Origin: Solen grandis
Taxonomy: Eukaryota > Mollusca > Bivalvia > Adapedonta > Solenidae
Reading direction: 5' to 3'
Assembly: GCA_021229015.1 (NCBI GenBank)
Contig: CM037787.1
Coordinates: forward strand, 35,725,874 to 35,789,873
Length of the DNA: 64,000 nucleotides
The notes below the pieces were generated by a model. It saw only the letters and a list, made by a program, of their open reading frames with translations, was not told the origin of the DNA and searched no databases. The translations under genes were made by a program, and so were the position numbers. Below are positions 11,268 to 25,949 of this stretch, piece after piece; the stretch's first letter is position 1, and each line of letters opens with the position of its first letter.

Positions 11268-13427
11268 ATCCTATCAGACATCTGATACATTTTAATTACA
11301 CGGAACGATTATAAGAAAACCCCTCAATGTCGAGGAAGCGGTCGCGTCGCTGCGTTGGATCCCAGCGGAAGCTAGGTTGTCCCAATCCAAACCTCACATT
11401 CTGCTGTGATGAATTGTCAGCACAGAATTGTGAAACCCAGTAATGGTTTTTAAAAGGGCTTAAATGGCTTTAAAGGGATAGCCTTGTAATATCTAATGAT
11501 ATTTTCAATTTTAGGAGGACAAATCGGCAGGGCCTAAATCACTCTTATATTTGTAACATTTTCGCGGGAATCGATTTAAATGTCAGGTTTGGTCTGATAA
11601 ACGACGCCCGGGATCACTGACTGACATTATTTTCTGCTGGATAAATGGAGAGGACGAACAAGGGATTACTACAAGGAGAGTTTACGGTCCCTTGATGAAA
11701 TCATTCCACAACGATAAATTGATATAAGGCGTAGTTTTGATTTTTCAATGTGTATAAAGTCTTATACTCGAAACCGTATAGGAGATGTTACCTAGCTTCG
11801 GCATTCACTTGAAAACATCTAATGAAATTATTAAACCACGATGTCTAAACTCTCTGCAGTGATGTTTGCGTATTTATTTAAGTCGCTGCACGTGCCTTTG
11901 TCTCTTCCAATTATTTTTGAATTAATCATTTTCAATGTATTTTAATAAACACAATGAATAGCAATGTCATTTCGAAAATGATCAATGGTAAATTGTTTAT
12001 ATCCGATGAACGATAAACTTTTTCTTGCCTTTAAGATGATACATTTATAACATTAAAAAGAACTTGAAATGATAAATATAACTTCAAAAATAATAAAGTT
12101 ATAATACAATTTAAGCTATATTGAAGCATGTATCTTAAAAGAAAATAATCAACTAATCAATTGAATTTAACATCACACACTTTTTTGTCTAGAAATGACG
12201 AAATATACTATTGGAATGTTTAAAAGCATTAAATATTTATATAGAAAGAAAAACAACCATAGATCATAAAACAGAAGAAAAAAATCCAATTCAGAAGCAA
12301 CATAGCTCTGCAAGGTAACATATTTTATAAATACTTTAACAGCAAAATCGAAACAAAATAAATTGCAGGCACTAATCTGTGCAGATATGACTTTTAGGCC
12401 TTTTGAGAGGTTGTAGGTATATTTCGACATTTATAATCTATCATTACATATTGTGGGTTAAGCACGTGTAAACCGGGGGAAGAAATGCATAAAGTAAGAT
12501 TTTAAAGTGTCTATGTACTCCCCGAGCGCTTCACTTATATGTGACAAATTGTTGTCGTTGCGCTAGTACAAACAGTAGCAGGAGCAACCCTTTACGGAGA
12601 CACCTAGGTAATCTTCGAAACTCGCCTATATAACTCGTGCTTTAGGGTTTTTGGCATTGATAAATACAAGAAAAGCATTGGCATTAACAGTTAATTTTAC
12701 AGTATTAAAGCTAAAACGCCATTAATCACGCATAAAAACGTTTTATTTTCCATTGCTTGTCTCAGTTTGAAGATTAAAGTGAAATATATGTTAAAGTGTT
12801 TAAAGAAAAAGAATCTTTTTTTTCTCTAGATTTTACTTGTTTGTTTTCTAGACTTTACTTGTTTGTTTGAAGGTCATTCATAGGCTTTTGAATAAGACAT
12901 GCTTAGGGTAAGTTTTAAAAATGATGAATTATTGATGCAGGATTAAGCTTTTTTAACTTGAATCGAATATATGCCAACTAGCAATTTTGGCTGCAAAATT
13001 TTTCTCGGTAGTTCTTAGGCAAAAATTTTTAAAAAAATATTGACGTGACGTAAAACTCATCAACAACCATAAAAATGACAAAATTCAACTGCTTATCAAA
13101 TGAAAATCTTTGTGGGTAATATGAGTGTTGATTTGATTTATTTGTCTATAAGTTTTTTTTCTGGCGCGAATACATGTCCGGTATAAAAGGTGATACATAC
13201 ATGTATTTGTATCACATAAAAGCAACCGGGACAAATGTCTGTAGATGTTAAAATAATGACTCTTCCACATTAAGCATACAACGTAATCATTGTTTAAACA
13301 TTTTAAGTTCAATAATGCATGCCCTTACCCAAATGTCTAAAACTATTGGATATGACGGGAATCACCTCTTTATCTTAAATAGAAATAATGCATATAGATA
13401 TCAATGGTGATTTATTTATCATGCTTA

Positions 13428-13745
13428 TTGTTTTCAGTATTAAAGATAGAATTCCCCGACTTATGTTACAGTGAAATGAAAATTCCACGTGTTTTAGTAT
13501 TAAAGATGGAATGACAAATTCTGTTTAAAACCTAAACAATTGTTTTTACTATCAGTGATGAATGGAAATGTATGTTATAACCTTTCCTATGTTTTCAGTA
13601 TTTAAGATTTCTCTTTTTCCCTTACCATTTTTTCGATATTAAAGATGGAATGGCAACTCCCTTTTTACATACATATATTCAGTATTAAAGATAAAATTGA
13701 AGAATTTATTCTTACCTTTATTTTCAGTTTTAAACATGAACGGAT
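13428..13745 (+). repeat. Degenerate tandem repeat built on TTTTCAGTATTAAAGATGGA
   Basis: The motif recurs with drift near 13431, 13491, 13591, 13631, 13678 and 13721, at spacings of about 40-100 bases, in T-rich sequence. No coding frame accompanies it. Confidence 0.65.
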
Positions 13746-14253
13746 TTTTTTTACCACCAAACAAAACCTTTTTATCTTAATTTTACAGAAAGCACTTTAG
13801 AAATATCCTCCATAAAATATTACATATTACTCGTATTCTACTTCTACAATATCACATATTACTTCTTCAATATCACTTTAAATAAAAAAACTTTTAAGTG
13901 GGAATTCACCAAACGAACTCAAACTTTTATATGAATATATGAATTTGTGATGAAAGAAAATGCATATACTGTGCTTCGAGAAATACTGAAGATTGGTGTT
14001 TTCTTTCCATCCTATCTAGAAGAAAAGACTGAAACACTTCTATTCTTCTTAAAAATATGACTGGCTCATGACAAATCATTTATACACTATTTACATTGAA
14101 ATCAGTTGCATAGAAAATATATAACATTAATTAATTTGTATAAGTGCCCCTCATGAATAAATTTGTCACATGAAATATTATTAAGTACAGTGATTGTAAC
14201 CTATATGTATCCAATCATATCCAAGTGGTTTGATATGCATCATGTATACATCA

Positions 14254-14495
14254 TTAACCCTTTCCCTCATAGAGGAAACCATGAAAAGACCTATGCGAAC
14301 AGCATAAAACCAGATCAGCCTGCGAGTAACTCGCAGGCTGATCAGGTTTTATGCTGTTCGTTGCTCCTCAGTGGTCTGGAAATGAGGATTTTGTAATTAA
14401 ATTTGGTAAGGTTTAACTGTGGTTTTCTGCAGATCAGGCTTTATGTGGTACCTATTGAGGGCGTCAAAATGAGTCTATATGAGGGAAAGGGTTAA
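14254..14495 (+). repeat. piggyBac-like MITE, copy 2 (242 bp)
   Basis: TTAA-CCCTTTCCCTCATA start and TATGAGGGAAAGGG-TTAA end, nearly identical to copy 1 throughout, including the central hairpin. The open frame over it is not a gene. Confidence 0.9.
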
Positions 14496-16525
14496 GATGG
14501 TCAAGACTATGTTATAATCTATAATTAATTGAATATATTAAATGAATATACCATATATGATTATAGTTTCGCAACTTTAAAGAACTTTGCATGATCTCCG
14601 ACATTTTTTTATTCTATTTGAAAAAAGTAGGTTGACCAATTTCATTTTTCTTACATCCTACATATTCTAAATGTATATCTATGTGTATAAAAACGTACAT
14701 CTTATAAGGACCACAAATACTGAAGATTTACAAGTTCTGGTCAACAAATAGATTTAAATCCTTCATAACATTTAGACGCGTATCCTCTGTCAAAATCTTG
14801 CAAAACTAAAGATATAAATCACACCTTATATGGTATCCAACCTAAAATTATTTTAATTCAGATAGACAAAGGATTTTTTCGCGCCAGATTTATTAAGGTA
14901 AATGTATTGTTTTGGCATTTAACTTTATACCTCTTCGCATTGAAGGAGCACTGTTGCCCTCTGGTTGATGAGTCCAGACATGTTGGCGAAGATTCTGGAC
15001 TAACATCTTCAATGCAGGTACTCAATTATTGTAGAACATTTGGATGTCATATTCAACTGGTCAAATAAACGGCGGGATTTGAAAACAGTGCAGGTGCCTG
15101 TTTGAAAGTATCTGTTGATTAATTGGGATACAACGATGGAAACCACTATGTCCATCGCCGCGGTCCGGCTTCTTCTGGGTCAGGGTTAAAGCCCCTAATC
15201 CCCCTTGGCTTACCCTTTATCATTCATTTGTCCATGCTACCATTCTCATTGGTCATTCTTGGCTTTATTTTTAACATTCATAATACGGCAAATTTAAAAT
15301 GTGTTGAATAATTCTTTAATACCACGGTTACAAGAAAATGCGTTTATTTCGGACATCACGTGACTGACACGGGGATTTTCTGGATTTGTAAATCACTTTG
15401 TGGTCAGACAAAAATCGATGCTTATTCGGACGAATTCTCGACTTATCTATCAGATTAAAGGAATAATGTCGGTACATGTATTCAAGTATTTCCTGGGCTT
15501 TGAAATAAATCTACAGTATACCAATTATGCAACGCTGAGACTCTCGAACAATGGTTAAGGATTGAAATATCTATATGAACAAAAGAATGGAGGCAACGCT
15601 GGATGTTTTGGTGAAACCTTTGATGTAAAAGTGATAGATGAGGGATTGACTCCGGCTAATCATTCCAATCAAATAAACATAGCAAGACTTAGATTTGATA
15701 GCATGTAACATATGGTACATCTATGTGTTGATAGCTTATATCGCATTACACCTGGTCCATTTATAAGAATAATAAGTATGTATTCAATCTGTTCTGTTCA
15801 AAATCTGAAGAAAAAAAATGACAAAATAAGGACAGTAAAATAGATTCGAAAATTACTTTAGATAAATCATATATAAAAATTGGTCATATGTTTTAAATCA
15901 ATGTTTGATGACTTCATGTCTATATGAATGATCGTCTGTTAAATTTACATTTTTTTCTCTCGAAATTCAGTCATCTTCCATCTTCTAATAAAGATATCGA
16001 GGTGAAAAAGGGCTTTGATTTTTTCTTGGTATTTACTAGAGAGGTTGCCATTTACACAATGAACTCGTCTGCTGATACAATGCACAAATAATGTATACTT
16101 ATAAATTAATCAATTTTTCAAGGGTTATTAAAGTTTGAAAATAAAACAAATTCACAGATGTTTTGTTTAGATTCAATGTATTTTCCATTTACATAATCAT
16201 AGGTGTGTTGCTAAGGATTCCAAATTCTAAACAGTTTTTTTTATAACAGGTTTATTTGGATAATTGTCACAGTACAAAATATTAAGAGCAACAAAAAAGG
16301 ATATGTCATATATATAATCATTATTAGGTTAATCAAACACTAAAATCAATTGTCAATATTATTTTTCAGATGCTCATTTTCCTGTTCTTTATTAACATTT
16401 TCCACAAGATTTGATGTAAATCTTCGCAATTTGTCGCAAAATGTTAAACATTGGATGGCCTTACTACAACTTAAATACTTTAGTATTGCAACTGTATTAT
16501 TTAATTGATTCAGACTATGATCTTA

Positions 16526-16822
16526 TTAAGCCTTTCCCTCATAGAAGACACCATGAAAAGACCTATGCGAACAGCATAAAACCAGATCAGCCTGCGAGTT
16601 ACTCGCAGGCTGATCAGGTTTTATACTGTTCGTTGCTCCTCAGTGGTCTGGAAATGAGGATTTTGTAATTACATTTGGTAAGGTTTAACTGTGGTTTTCT
16701 GCAGATCAGGCTTTATGTGGTACCTATTGAGTGCGTCAAAATGAGTCTATATGAGGGAAAGGGTTTAAATGAGTTATATGATGAAAGGGTTTAAATGAGT
16801 CTATATGAGGGAAAGGGTTAAA
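16526..16822 (+). repeat. piggyBac-like MITE, copy 3, with tandemly triplicated 3' end
   Basis: Begins TTAAGCCTTTCCCTCATA. The 3' terminal unit (AATGAGTCTATATGAGGGAA plus AGGGTTTA) is present three times in tandem, ending at 16768, about 16794 and 16822. This makes the copy about 55 bp longer than copies 1 and 2. Confidence 0.88.
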
Positions 16823-17079
16823 CGTGAATATTTGAAAGTTAAATACTGCAGCTGAAGGGTAGCTGATGACGTAGCAAAACCAAATTCTTTAAGCAATGAC
16901 TTCGTTATTTTCAGGAAACCAATTTAATAATGACTTCACTGGGGCAACAGTTCAAGACCGATTTAAGGGTTAGTGCGATTTTTATCTGGAGCTTTAACAT
17001 TTCGTACTCCCTTTTGTACACAAAAATATATAATCAAACAATAAACTATGTTTCCTTTCACAAAACGTGTCAAATGCGA

Positions 17080-17250
17080 TGAAATTAATGTCGGTGGGCA
17101 TTACCTCTGCATCGAATGCCATTGATAAATATGTCCTGCCATTGTGTTACTTCATAATGTATGAGCATGGCAGTGTGGAGTGGCCTATAGCTGGGATTGA
17201 ACTTGCTGAGTCCCGCAATCCTTCTGTAGCCTCCCGGATTTGTGGCCTCT
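17080..17250 (-). repeat. Possible tRNA-derived SINE
   Basis: The reverse strand contains GGGACTCAGCAAGTTCAATCCC, resembling a tRNA B box region, then a unique-looking body (CACTCCACACTGCCATGCTC). No second copy is in the window, so this is tentative. The overlapping 101-aa forward frame has no recognisable domain. Confidence 0.3.
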
Positions 17251-20200
17251 TCATTTACAGTACGTATGTATCCATTTATCATTCAGCGAGAACCGAATTT
17301 CATCTGGGTAAACAGATGCGCCATAATGAATGGATATTTGAACAGAAAACGTTGGAAATGACGCGAAAGTAGGGCTGTTAAAATGTCAATAAGAGTTTTA
17401 AAATATTGTTAATTGTTTTATGGTCATAAAGAGAACAGATGTAGAGTAAACAACGTAGATAAATGACAAAGATTGCGCTAGGTCTGTACTTAAGGCACTT
17501 CTTATTTTTATCTTTTTATGAATATCTGGCGTGCAGTTGCTTTAATAAGCAAACTGCTTGACTTCTGATCAATATAACGAACCGCGCTGAATTAATTTGC
17601 CTTTTAAGGCTGAGCTATTTACCAGGTTATTTAGGTAACAAAATGCGCTATAGTTCCTGATAAAACCATTCCAATAAACTTAGGACTTGCCTAAAATGTT
17701 TAATATTTGCTTCAAAAGATATTTACATAACAATATATAGTTTAACAATAAATAGCTTAATAATGTGTATTTAATTGTATCTTGCTATTGATATTATTTC
17801 AGTCATTGAATGGTCAAAAGACTGAATGTGTCAGAAGAAATCGGACCAGAAAATGTGTCACCCAGCCGTCTGAACGTTCGAACATAGCGAGGAACACGCA
17901 GTTGATCGCCTGTCTGCGCTAAGAGAATTCTTTCGACAACAAAGTAGATCCTGTTGAAATGTAAACATCTTCACAAAAATGAAAAGCGCATATTTGGAGA
18001 GATATCTTTAGCCCAGGTGTATGTTACACTCATCCCCGACGAACCCACATTATATTCCAATATGATAACGTTGTTTTTATTCTGAAGAACATTTGTAGAC
18101 CCACGGATTTATGCTGTCAGTTGAGGTCAGGTTTACCGACATAGGAACCCAGCGTAAGATACATTGTCATATAAACACACGGAACGGCCAGCAACTCAAA
18201 CAGAATTTCTTTGTAACTAAAACTTTGAAAACGTAAAGATTTATTAATAATTCCATATTTGACAGATTTTGAAGTTTCAAATTTCCTGCCCTAAATGTAT
18301 TGATTTAGAGATAAAAACTATTAAGAACTGACATTCAATGGTTTGCATGATTTGACACTTCATTTAAATGTCTGTCTATTTAATGAAAGTGTCTTTTCAC
18401 GTGCATTAATACGAACACGTGCTTTGATATTATTCGTAAGGATCAACGTGGATTTGATATCATCGAGTCACAACAAAATGACTAAGCCTGAGACAAACAA
18501 AAATGTTCTGACACTGATGAAGGCATAATCGTAAAGAACTGGAGAAACGTTTCAAAGCTCGCCATATTATTAGCACACGTATATATGTGTGTGTAAGCAA
18601 ATACACTTTTAGTGGGGGTAAAATACTGAGAAATATCAATAATAATAAATGACGAAACCGGTTCTAATAGTAATATGCGTAATAAATGTCGACAAATAAA
18701 ATTACTGATGCAGCTTGAAATATATTTCAATGTGATATAATAACAAGAATTAATTTATTGTAAGACGGTACATTATTTCGCTCGTTGCTATAGAAAATTA
18801 GAATTTCCTCTTGCCTGGTTTCTCATCTCATGCATATACCAGTCAGGGATGACTGTGTCACTTATTGATTTGTATTTTGTGTAGTTAACATAATAATAAA
18901 AGAGAAAAATGATTTAATTCCACTTATATTAAGTTATACAGTGTAGTTTATTAATACAATGTGTATTGTGTTATTGACAATTTAAGGTCACGTGCATGTA
19001 TATATGTGTCACGGCGACCATATGCACGTGTATCCATTTCTAGAAGCCGAAAAGGATCTGTAAAAGAGTCAAAGGAACTCAACATTCGAGATGTTTAGAT
19101 GTCATAACTTTAATAATTAGGCATGGTGAATAATTTGACACAATCCCCGACCTCGAATCATGGCCAAATTTCAAAATATCGACACATTGAAGCATCTCGT
19201 GTTAACTGTACTGTATTCAGTATTATTTCTGCAAAGACGCATTACAAGCTGAAAATAAACACATGAGATATGTCTGTTTTAATGATATAAATATAATGTG
19301 GAGGGGAGAAAAAGCTATTCAGTTTTCTGATTATAAAATTTGAACAACTGTCATATTCAAGTCATGCCTAATCAGTTGAGGTTGAGGGCGTGATAGCCTC
19401 TGTCTAAAATGATAGCATTTGGTACTAATTCCACGAAGCATCTATAGTTTGAGTAAAACCTAGATTAAGTAACGTTTTAGATTCTCCCGTCTGCTTAACT
19501 TAGCTGTTCGGATAGGTTTCGTCGTCCATAATTACCTTTCGTATTCTCTTGTTATATTTATAGTTTCCAAAACATTGACAAGTGTTTTGATTAATTTCAA
19601 ATAAATCACTTATTTTAAGCATTAATTAAATAGCCATCTAGTCTTTATTTAATGCTTTCCCTGTATCGTCAAATGTGTTCATGTTTATGAAACATTTGTT
19701 TCTTGTATTGTCACAATCTGCGCTACATACCATCGACGTTCATTATTTTGAGCATATACTTTGATCTTTCGATCTGTTATACAGTGATAGGAAAACAATA
19801 ACTATGATTTTCAACACCATTAGGCTAATAAAATGGTTCAGGTAACTCAACAGTGGAAATCGGATTGAGATTTTGTCACAATTAGCCATGTAGTTGAAAT
19901 CAAAAGGCTTTAGTTAGCCTTAGTGGTTAAAGTAGAATTGCTTTATCTGTTAACGTATTCCTTTGAAACGAAAAGGAAACGGTCACGATTCTGCAATGTT
20001 AAACAAATGTGTGTTTTGTTTCAACATTTGTGTACAAGAAATCCACATATGCATTACTCGGCATTGCCTCCTTATCAGAGGGATTACCACGCAGTACAAT
20101 TCACCGGGTAAATTTATGAAATCAGTAATGATAATTCGTTTCACCTAGGTATGTTGTTTACGCGGTCAGCCCAGATTTCCACACGAAGGGCTTAAATAGA

Positions 20201-21217
20201 GTGTTTGCTATCTCTAATGTTCTCCCAAGAATGGGGGAATGTCTAAATGTTGCCCCATTTTCTCGCGTTTGTGCGGATTTGGAGGGACCGATAACACAGT
20301 GGATACACGTAATGAGACAATGGCTGAACCTACCACTGTGATCGTGTATACAAAAGACTCTCAACTGAATTGCACGTAAATCGAATAATCGACTAGCTCA
20401 GTACAGAAATATCGCAATTAAATCCTCAAAGAAAAACAAAGAATTACAGTGTTGAAATAACCTGATTTAGAAGGCCATTAGATACACGAGTTTAGTTGTC
20501 AAAGCTGCGTGGATTATCTCCCTTTGACCATGGCGGTCTATTAGATATAGAACGAAGACGAGTCAGAAACCCGTTTCCATAAACGTCTTTGTATAGTAGC
20601 GCTATTATTGATTTCTAGGGGAATAAATACAGAGTTTGCATACATTTCATAAGACATTAAGGCAACATCAGACATAAATACCGAAGTATACAGATGAAAT
20701 ATTTTCGTGATTTTGTTTAGAATTTTTTAAACCATCAATGAAAATGGCCAAGCCTGGCGTTCATAACATTAAAGAAAATATTTATATAGTTCTAGGTGTC
20801 AAAATGCATTTACAGAAAAAGCTGTATGTAATTTAAGAGTGTTCATGTATATATGTTAATATGTTATGGTGTGCTGTCGAAAATAAACAAAACATAATGC
20901 AAAATGATACAGATGATATGTAGTGGTCAGCATCTTAAAATATTCTACCTATTCTTTATTTTTGTTTACCCTAAAGAAGAAAGGAATCCCGCCTTGTATG
21001 GAGCACCATAGAAGGTGTTTGTTTAATATTCAACCTGCCCAGAATCTACCTTCATAGGCGAACTAGATACATTATTGAACATTGTAGGCATACTTTTTAA
21101 CGCAAAAGTGAAAGCTGAGTTATCACATATTTGCTTGAGATAATTTAGTTTTCCTGCTTGCAAAATGTCTGTGTTTACGGTGAATGTCGCTGAGCGCGCA
21201 TGTTGAGCATTCGTCTA

Positions 21218-21260
21218 ACATCTCGGACTAATCCAGCTCACGTTTCTGGAGCCGAGATGT
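21218..21260. repeat. Short two-part hairpin
   Basis: ACATCTCGG at 21218 pairs with CCGAGATGT ending at 21260, and inside it TCCAG pairs with CTGGA. It is an isolated stem-loop in non-coding DNA with no known identity. Confidence 0.5.
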
Positions 21261-24200
21261 CAAAACATACACATTACCACTGTTTCTACAATCATCTTAT
21301 GTAACGATAAAACCATGTGAAAACCAACGCACATGGAACAAAATACCTGAACAACAAAAAACAAGAAATTGACAACTTGGGTATTTCGGTACTTTTTTGT
21401 TTTGATTGAACGTACTGAAGCTTTATTGAGTCTCTAAAACTAATGTTAGTTATTTTGGCATTATTTGACGAAAAACATAGATAACTTTTCAAACTTGTGC
21501 CTGATGATGGTATTTTAACAGGAGTATTTCCTTGTAAAGATTGGGTTAAAATAAATAACAATTATTTTCATATTTTCCTGACTCTGGCTGTTTATAAAAC
21601 GGAAAAAAATATTTCTGTAAATACATGCATAATTATACAAGATATTCTCATTGTAAAAGAATATTGCATGGCACCTTGATACTTTTATTTCCCTTTAAAA
21701 ATTATATCCAGTAAGTTGAAGGATGACTTTTTTATCTTGTACCATATTAATATATGAATGATGCAAGAGGTAATACAAACACATATCATATGAATCATTT
21801 AAGTATATTGTTTTAAAACTGTGTAAATTATTGTTCATATATAAACATTTAGTCTGAAACTGATGTATTGTACAATATGCCTTTGAATTATGTCGTCTAA
21901 TGCTACTTGTAAAGTATATTGTTATGTTTTTGGCATATTATTTTATGTTAAATAAATAAGCTACTCGCAAAGCCAATCAATGCGACTGCAACACAAAAAA
22001 AGAAACACTTCTGTTCCCGAAATTATTCACATATAATTACGGTTTAAATAATTACATTTTGAACGATGAATTCAACGCAATGCGTTCATCCTCTGCATAT
22101 GGTTAATTTCTTCTGCATTAAAATATCTTTAACTTATCAAATCATTTCACAATTTAAAGGAACATGTTGAATTAAGAAAATCTCCGTTTTAATATCTTTT
22201 TGATGTATGAATAAGGAAATGTAGTACCAGTGCAGCAGCAACCTGTTTGATTGACAGAATTGTTTCGCCTCTTTGACTAAGCGACCATTTACAAATATGT
22301 TTTTTATCTTTTTGACGTTATTTCTATCTTAACTTTCACGGCGCAGTGCCCACTTTCTGTTCAAATTCCAATTCATTACAACCAGTTTGTTGACAAAGAT
22401 GAAACATCTGACATTATGTTGATTAATTGATACATACATAAAATAAATGAAGAAGCGCCAAATCTGTGCGGAATATGGGAGGATTTAGAGGGATCACAGA
22501 GTTCAAGCAAGGATATGCGGCACTCCGCTGAGCACTAATCGATGCTATGGATTATTTTTACTGTACCGTACATTAATCAGTGACAATACCGTGATCTTAT
22601 GAGGGACAGTGACATTAATTACAGAAGTATTGGCACTTGTGTTAATATCATTACCTTCATAGCTTTATGCCACCCACTTACATAATGTGGAATACCCATG
22701 TAATTTGGTTTCTTTAACGAGAAGTGTTAATCTGAATAAATACGAAAAGGGGGACATTGTTTGCGATGTTTTGATTGTGTCTTCCCGGAATATCGATTTG
22801 ATCCCACAGTGTTGGGCTTACCAAGACAATTAGATGGGAAGATATTAGATAATTCAAATGACAGCGCCAATATCATATTGTCATAAACCAATATTTATTT
22901 AAACGTCAAAACTTTTTTATCCAGATGGGCTACTTTAATATCAGACATTCTATCTTTTTTCCACGTATAACTTTCTGAAACCTTCTTTAATCACATTAAT
23001 CACGTTAATCGGAAAAAACTCATTCTAACAACTAGCATTATTACTCGGTATTTGGGTTGAATTTGCTTTGCGTCGGGGAAGGTCAAGGTCGATTCGGCTG
23101 TCTTGGGAGTTCGAACCTGTAGCCATCAGAACTGTAGTGCCGTAAATGTTGATTACCACGGGAATTCGATGTTCAGTTACATTATCAGTAATGTCATAGC
23201 AGCAAATAGGATAAATAACGACGCATTTTAAATTGATTTGACCACACTCACATCCTCCTACACGTCTGCATATCTCAACCATTTCAAGTGCCACATGCAA
23301 TCGTGTGAGGGAGTGAAATGATCAACTATCTGGTTCTCTCCTGTTTACATACACGTAGTCACAGCATAAAATTAGCTTTTTTTCATATAATTTATTAACG
23401 GTAAAATTTATTGATACAGTCATGCTGGTCTTAGACACTCTTACCATACTTTAGAGTTTTAGCTCAGCGCACTTTGTTTCAATGTCTGTTCATTCGTCGT
23501 CAGAAATATCTTCAAATAGTCCCTCATCTGAAACTGCTCAGCAAGTTTTAATATAAACTTCAATAATAACAGGGATGTTTCTTGAGTAGGCCCTTTTAAA
23601 AAATCTGATTCATTGCAGAAACCGTGTTGCCTGGCAAAAAAAATTTTTTGGATTCGTATTAAAAATTTGGTTTTTTAAATTAACACGACACCATGGCAGC
23701 AGCGGACCAAGTTTCCTTTATGTACAACGTGACATACATACATACATACGACAAACAAATGTTTTGAATGACCCTCTACTCAGACCACCAGTGGCATGGC
23801 TAGGTTTCTTCTATATATCTGGTGAATAATGGGAAAATTTATTGCCCAAAATTTCTGGCAGGATAAGAAAATATTTCGGCACATATTTTTCTTTGATTAG
23901 CCTCTGTCAAGATTTTTTTTTCAGATGCTTCAAAAACATGGCCCCTAAGGGCGGTGTAAGTTTTCCTTATATGCATACAGTGAACTTTCAAGATAATAGT
24001 CTTACCCTAAACTGCTAGTCCGATTTTATTGTTTTATTTTATACCTTTTTTTCTATTTGTATACTACAAAGCCACTTTTCTGGTTTAAAAATCACAATTT
24101 GACGACAATTTTACAAAACAATTTACATCGTCGTCCAAATCGTTTCCAAATCCAGCTCTTCTAAGCGCACTCCATTCGACACTTACCTCTTCATGTGAGC

Positions 24201-24439
24201 CATCCCAGTTAATCTTGAATTATACCAGTGGGGTGAGGATTAAGCAGAAATTTTATTCGAGAATCCAACTGTATGCTTTTAATTAGTTGATTTGGTGATG
24301 AAAAGGAAACAAAGTAGCGGCAATTATTTCGAATATGACCGGAAATTACTTACACTGTAAACTTCAACATCAATATTGCATTGGAATAAATCAGCAACGT
24401 GCACATATATTGTCGAATACAGTAGATATAGATATACGA

Positions 24440-24440
24440 G

Positions 24441-24488
<48 letters not shown>
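24440..24488. repeat. (TA)n(GA)n compound microsatellite
   Basis: TA repeats run into about 16 GA repeats. Lies about 120 bases before the assembly gap. Confidence 0.95.
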
Positions 24489-24492
<4 letters not shown>

Positions 24493-24609
24493 CAGTCTTA
24501 GAATGTAGTTATTTTTATAATTAACATACCAAAACGTTTCTGTTCATTTCACTTTTACGCTCTGTTTGCATTAGTTTGCCATATTCTGAAATTCCTTTCA
24601 CCACAAATT

Positions 24610-24709
24610 NNNNNNNNNNNNNNNNNNNNNNNNNNNNNNNNNNNNNNNNNNNNNNNNNNNNNNNNNNNNNNNNNNNNNNNNNNNNNNNNNNNNNNNNNNN
24701 NNNNNNNNN
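24610..24709. other. Assembly gap of exactly 100 N
   Basis: Exactly 100 undetermined bases, the usual placeholder for a scaffold gap of unknown size. The right flank is a pyrimidine-rich TCTTT/TTCC tract, so the gap probably reflects a simple repeat. It lies about 400 bases downstream of the nodal stop. Confidence 0.98.
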
Positions 24710-25126
24710 TCTTTCTCTCTCTTTTCCTTCCTTTCTTATTTTCTTTCTTTCTTTCTCGCCTTTCTGTATACATTTTTACATTGTTACATAATTATTTCCT
24801 GCATTAAAATGTATTCCTGCAACCCCATTAACAAACGTTTACAAACATTTACGTTTTTCTACAAAAACATTTGAATTACTACACATCGCAATATATTTTC
24901 CTCAATAAAGGTCTATAAATATAAAATACAGATCTTCCGAATTTTGCATTTTTTATCATAAGTGATAAATTTATATAAAAAAGAGTATTCACAAACTTTA
25001 ACGAATAATCAAAACATTGAATCTGTAGTATCACACAAAACAAGAATTACCATAAGGATTGTGTCCAAATAATTCATGTTTCAAATATAATAAATAAAAA
25101 CAACAACAATAACACTAATTTGCATA

Positions 25127-25949
25127 TTATCTACAACCACATTCAGCTGCTATCATGTCTTGATGATGTCGCACCACAATTTCATCATACTCAAAGTATA
25201 ACATACTTAATGGTCGAAGTTTCGTGGGGACGCAGCAAGCTTCCGGTGCTGCGCGCGGTCTTTTCAATTTCATAAGAGTCTGTAACATTACATGGTTTGT
25301 AGGACTGTATTCATCTCCAATAGGAGCCTGACATTTGCCATAACATACTTTTGAATTAAATGTTTTTGGATGTATAATCCATGGGCCCCACCCTATTAAA
25401 TCAAAGTCTACTTTAAAATCATGCAATTTGCAGATTTCCTTCTTGCGCCATTTGTTTTTCCTTTTGCGGGATTTTCCACCGGTCGCATTTCTTGTTGAAC
25501 GTTTCCTTCTGTTTCCAGAGACTTCACCACTTTCACTTTCTGTGTCCTTTAATATATCTTTATATACAGTTTCAAGAAATACCTTATCTCTGGAATATAA
25601 CAGCAGGATAGGAACTGGAAGATCTCCCTCGGAATCACCGGCGTCCTCGTCTATATTGAATAAGATTGGTTTCAATTTAATTTCTAGGTTATAAGTTTCA
25701 TTTCTGTTTATAATGTATTTTGAAACAAAACTGGTCACGTCAAATGACACATCTCCATTCGGCAATATCAAGTTCCGTCGCATTTTCATGGCTTTTTCTA
25801 TTCCCTGGTCAGCCATGTTGTGAATACGCGCCTTGAAGTGTTTCCGTCTGCCAAGGGATTTCGGTTTGAATCGAAGTTCTGCGAATTAAGGTGTTCATGC
25901 TGTTGAGTATGTGGAAGTTTGAACTGAAGTTTGTCAGTCTTGGTGTTCC
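25127..25949 (-). CDS. nodal: nodal exon 2 (rest of prodomain, cleavage site, mature ligand)
   Basis: From the acceptor before 25949 the frame set by exon 1 reads NTKTDKLQFKLPHTQQHEHL then NS, and family logic then wants AELRFKPKSLGRRKHF, which lies one frame over from about 25882. An extra G in TCGCAG would fix it. So would a downstream acceptor TTCGCAG|AACTTC (exon start 25878), which is in phase with exon 1 but drops about 24 prodomain residues. From there the frame is open to the TAA at 25129-25127. Confidence 0.88.

Larger units (their letters stand above)
9836..25126. other. Intergenic region between aminopeptidase and nodal
   Basis: About 15 kb in which I found no convincing exon on either strand. 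It holds a SINE relic (10893-11060), a triplet repeat (11221-11267), a degenerate tandem repeat (13428-13745), two piggyBac-like MITEs (14254 and 16526), a short hairpin (21218-21260) and an assembly gap (24610-24709). The remainder is AT-rich sequence with only short chance frames. Confidence 0.6.

Noticed and set aside
14163..14396. 77-aa frame, with a similar 75-aa frame at 16441-16668
   Set aside because: Their shared C-terminal half is simply the translated piggyBac-like MITE.
20158..20364. Possible exon (VYAVSPDFHTKGLNRVF on the plus strand, 68-aa frame on the minus strand)
   Set aside because: Open on both strands but with no recognisable family, no clear acceptor and donor pair, and no neighbouring exon.
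23025..23300. 91-aa minus-strand frame
   Set aside because: No domain or splice context. It contains a GGTTCGAACTCCC stretch that may be a B-box remnant of a SINE, but there is no second copy to confirm it.
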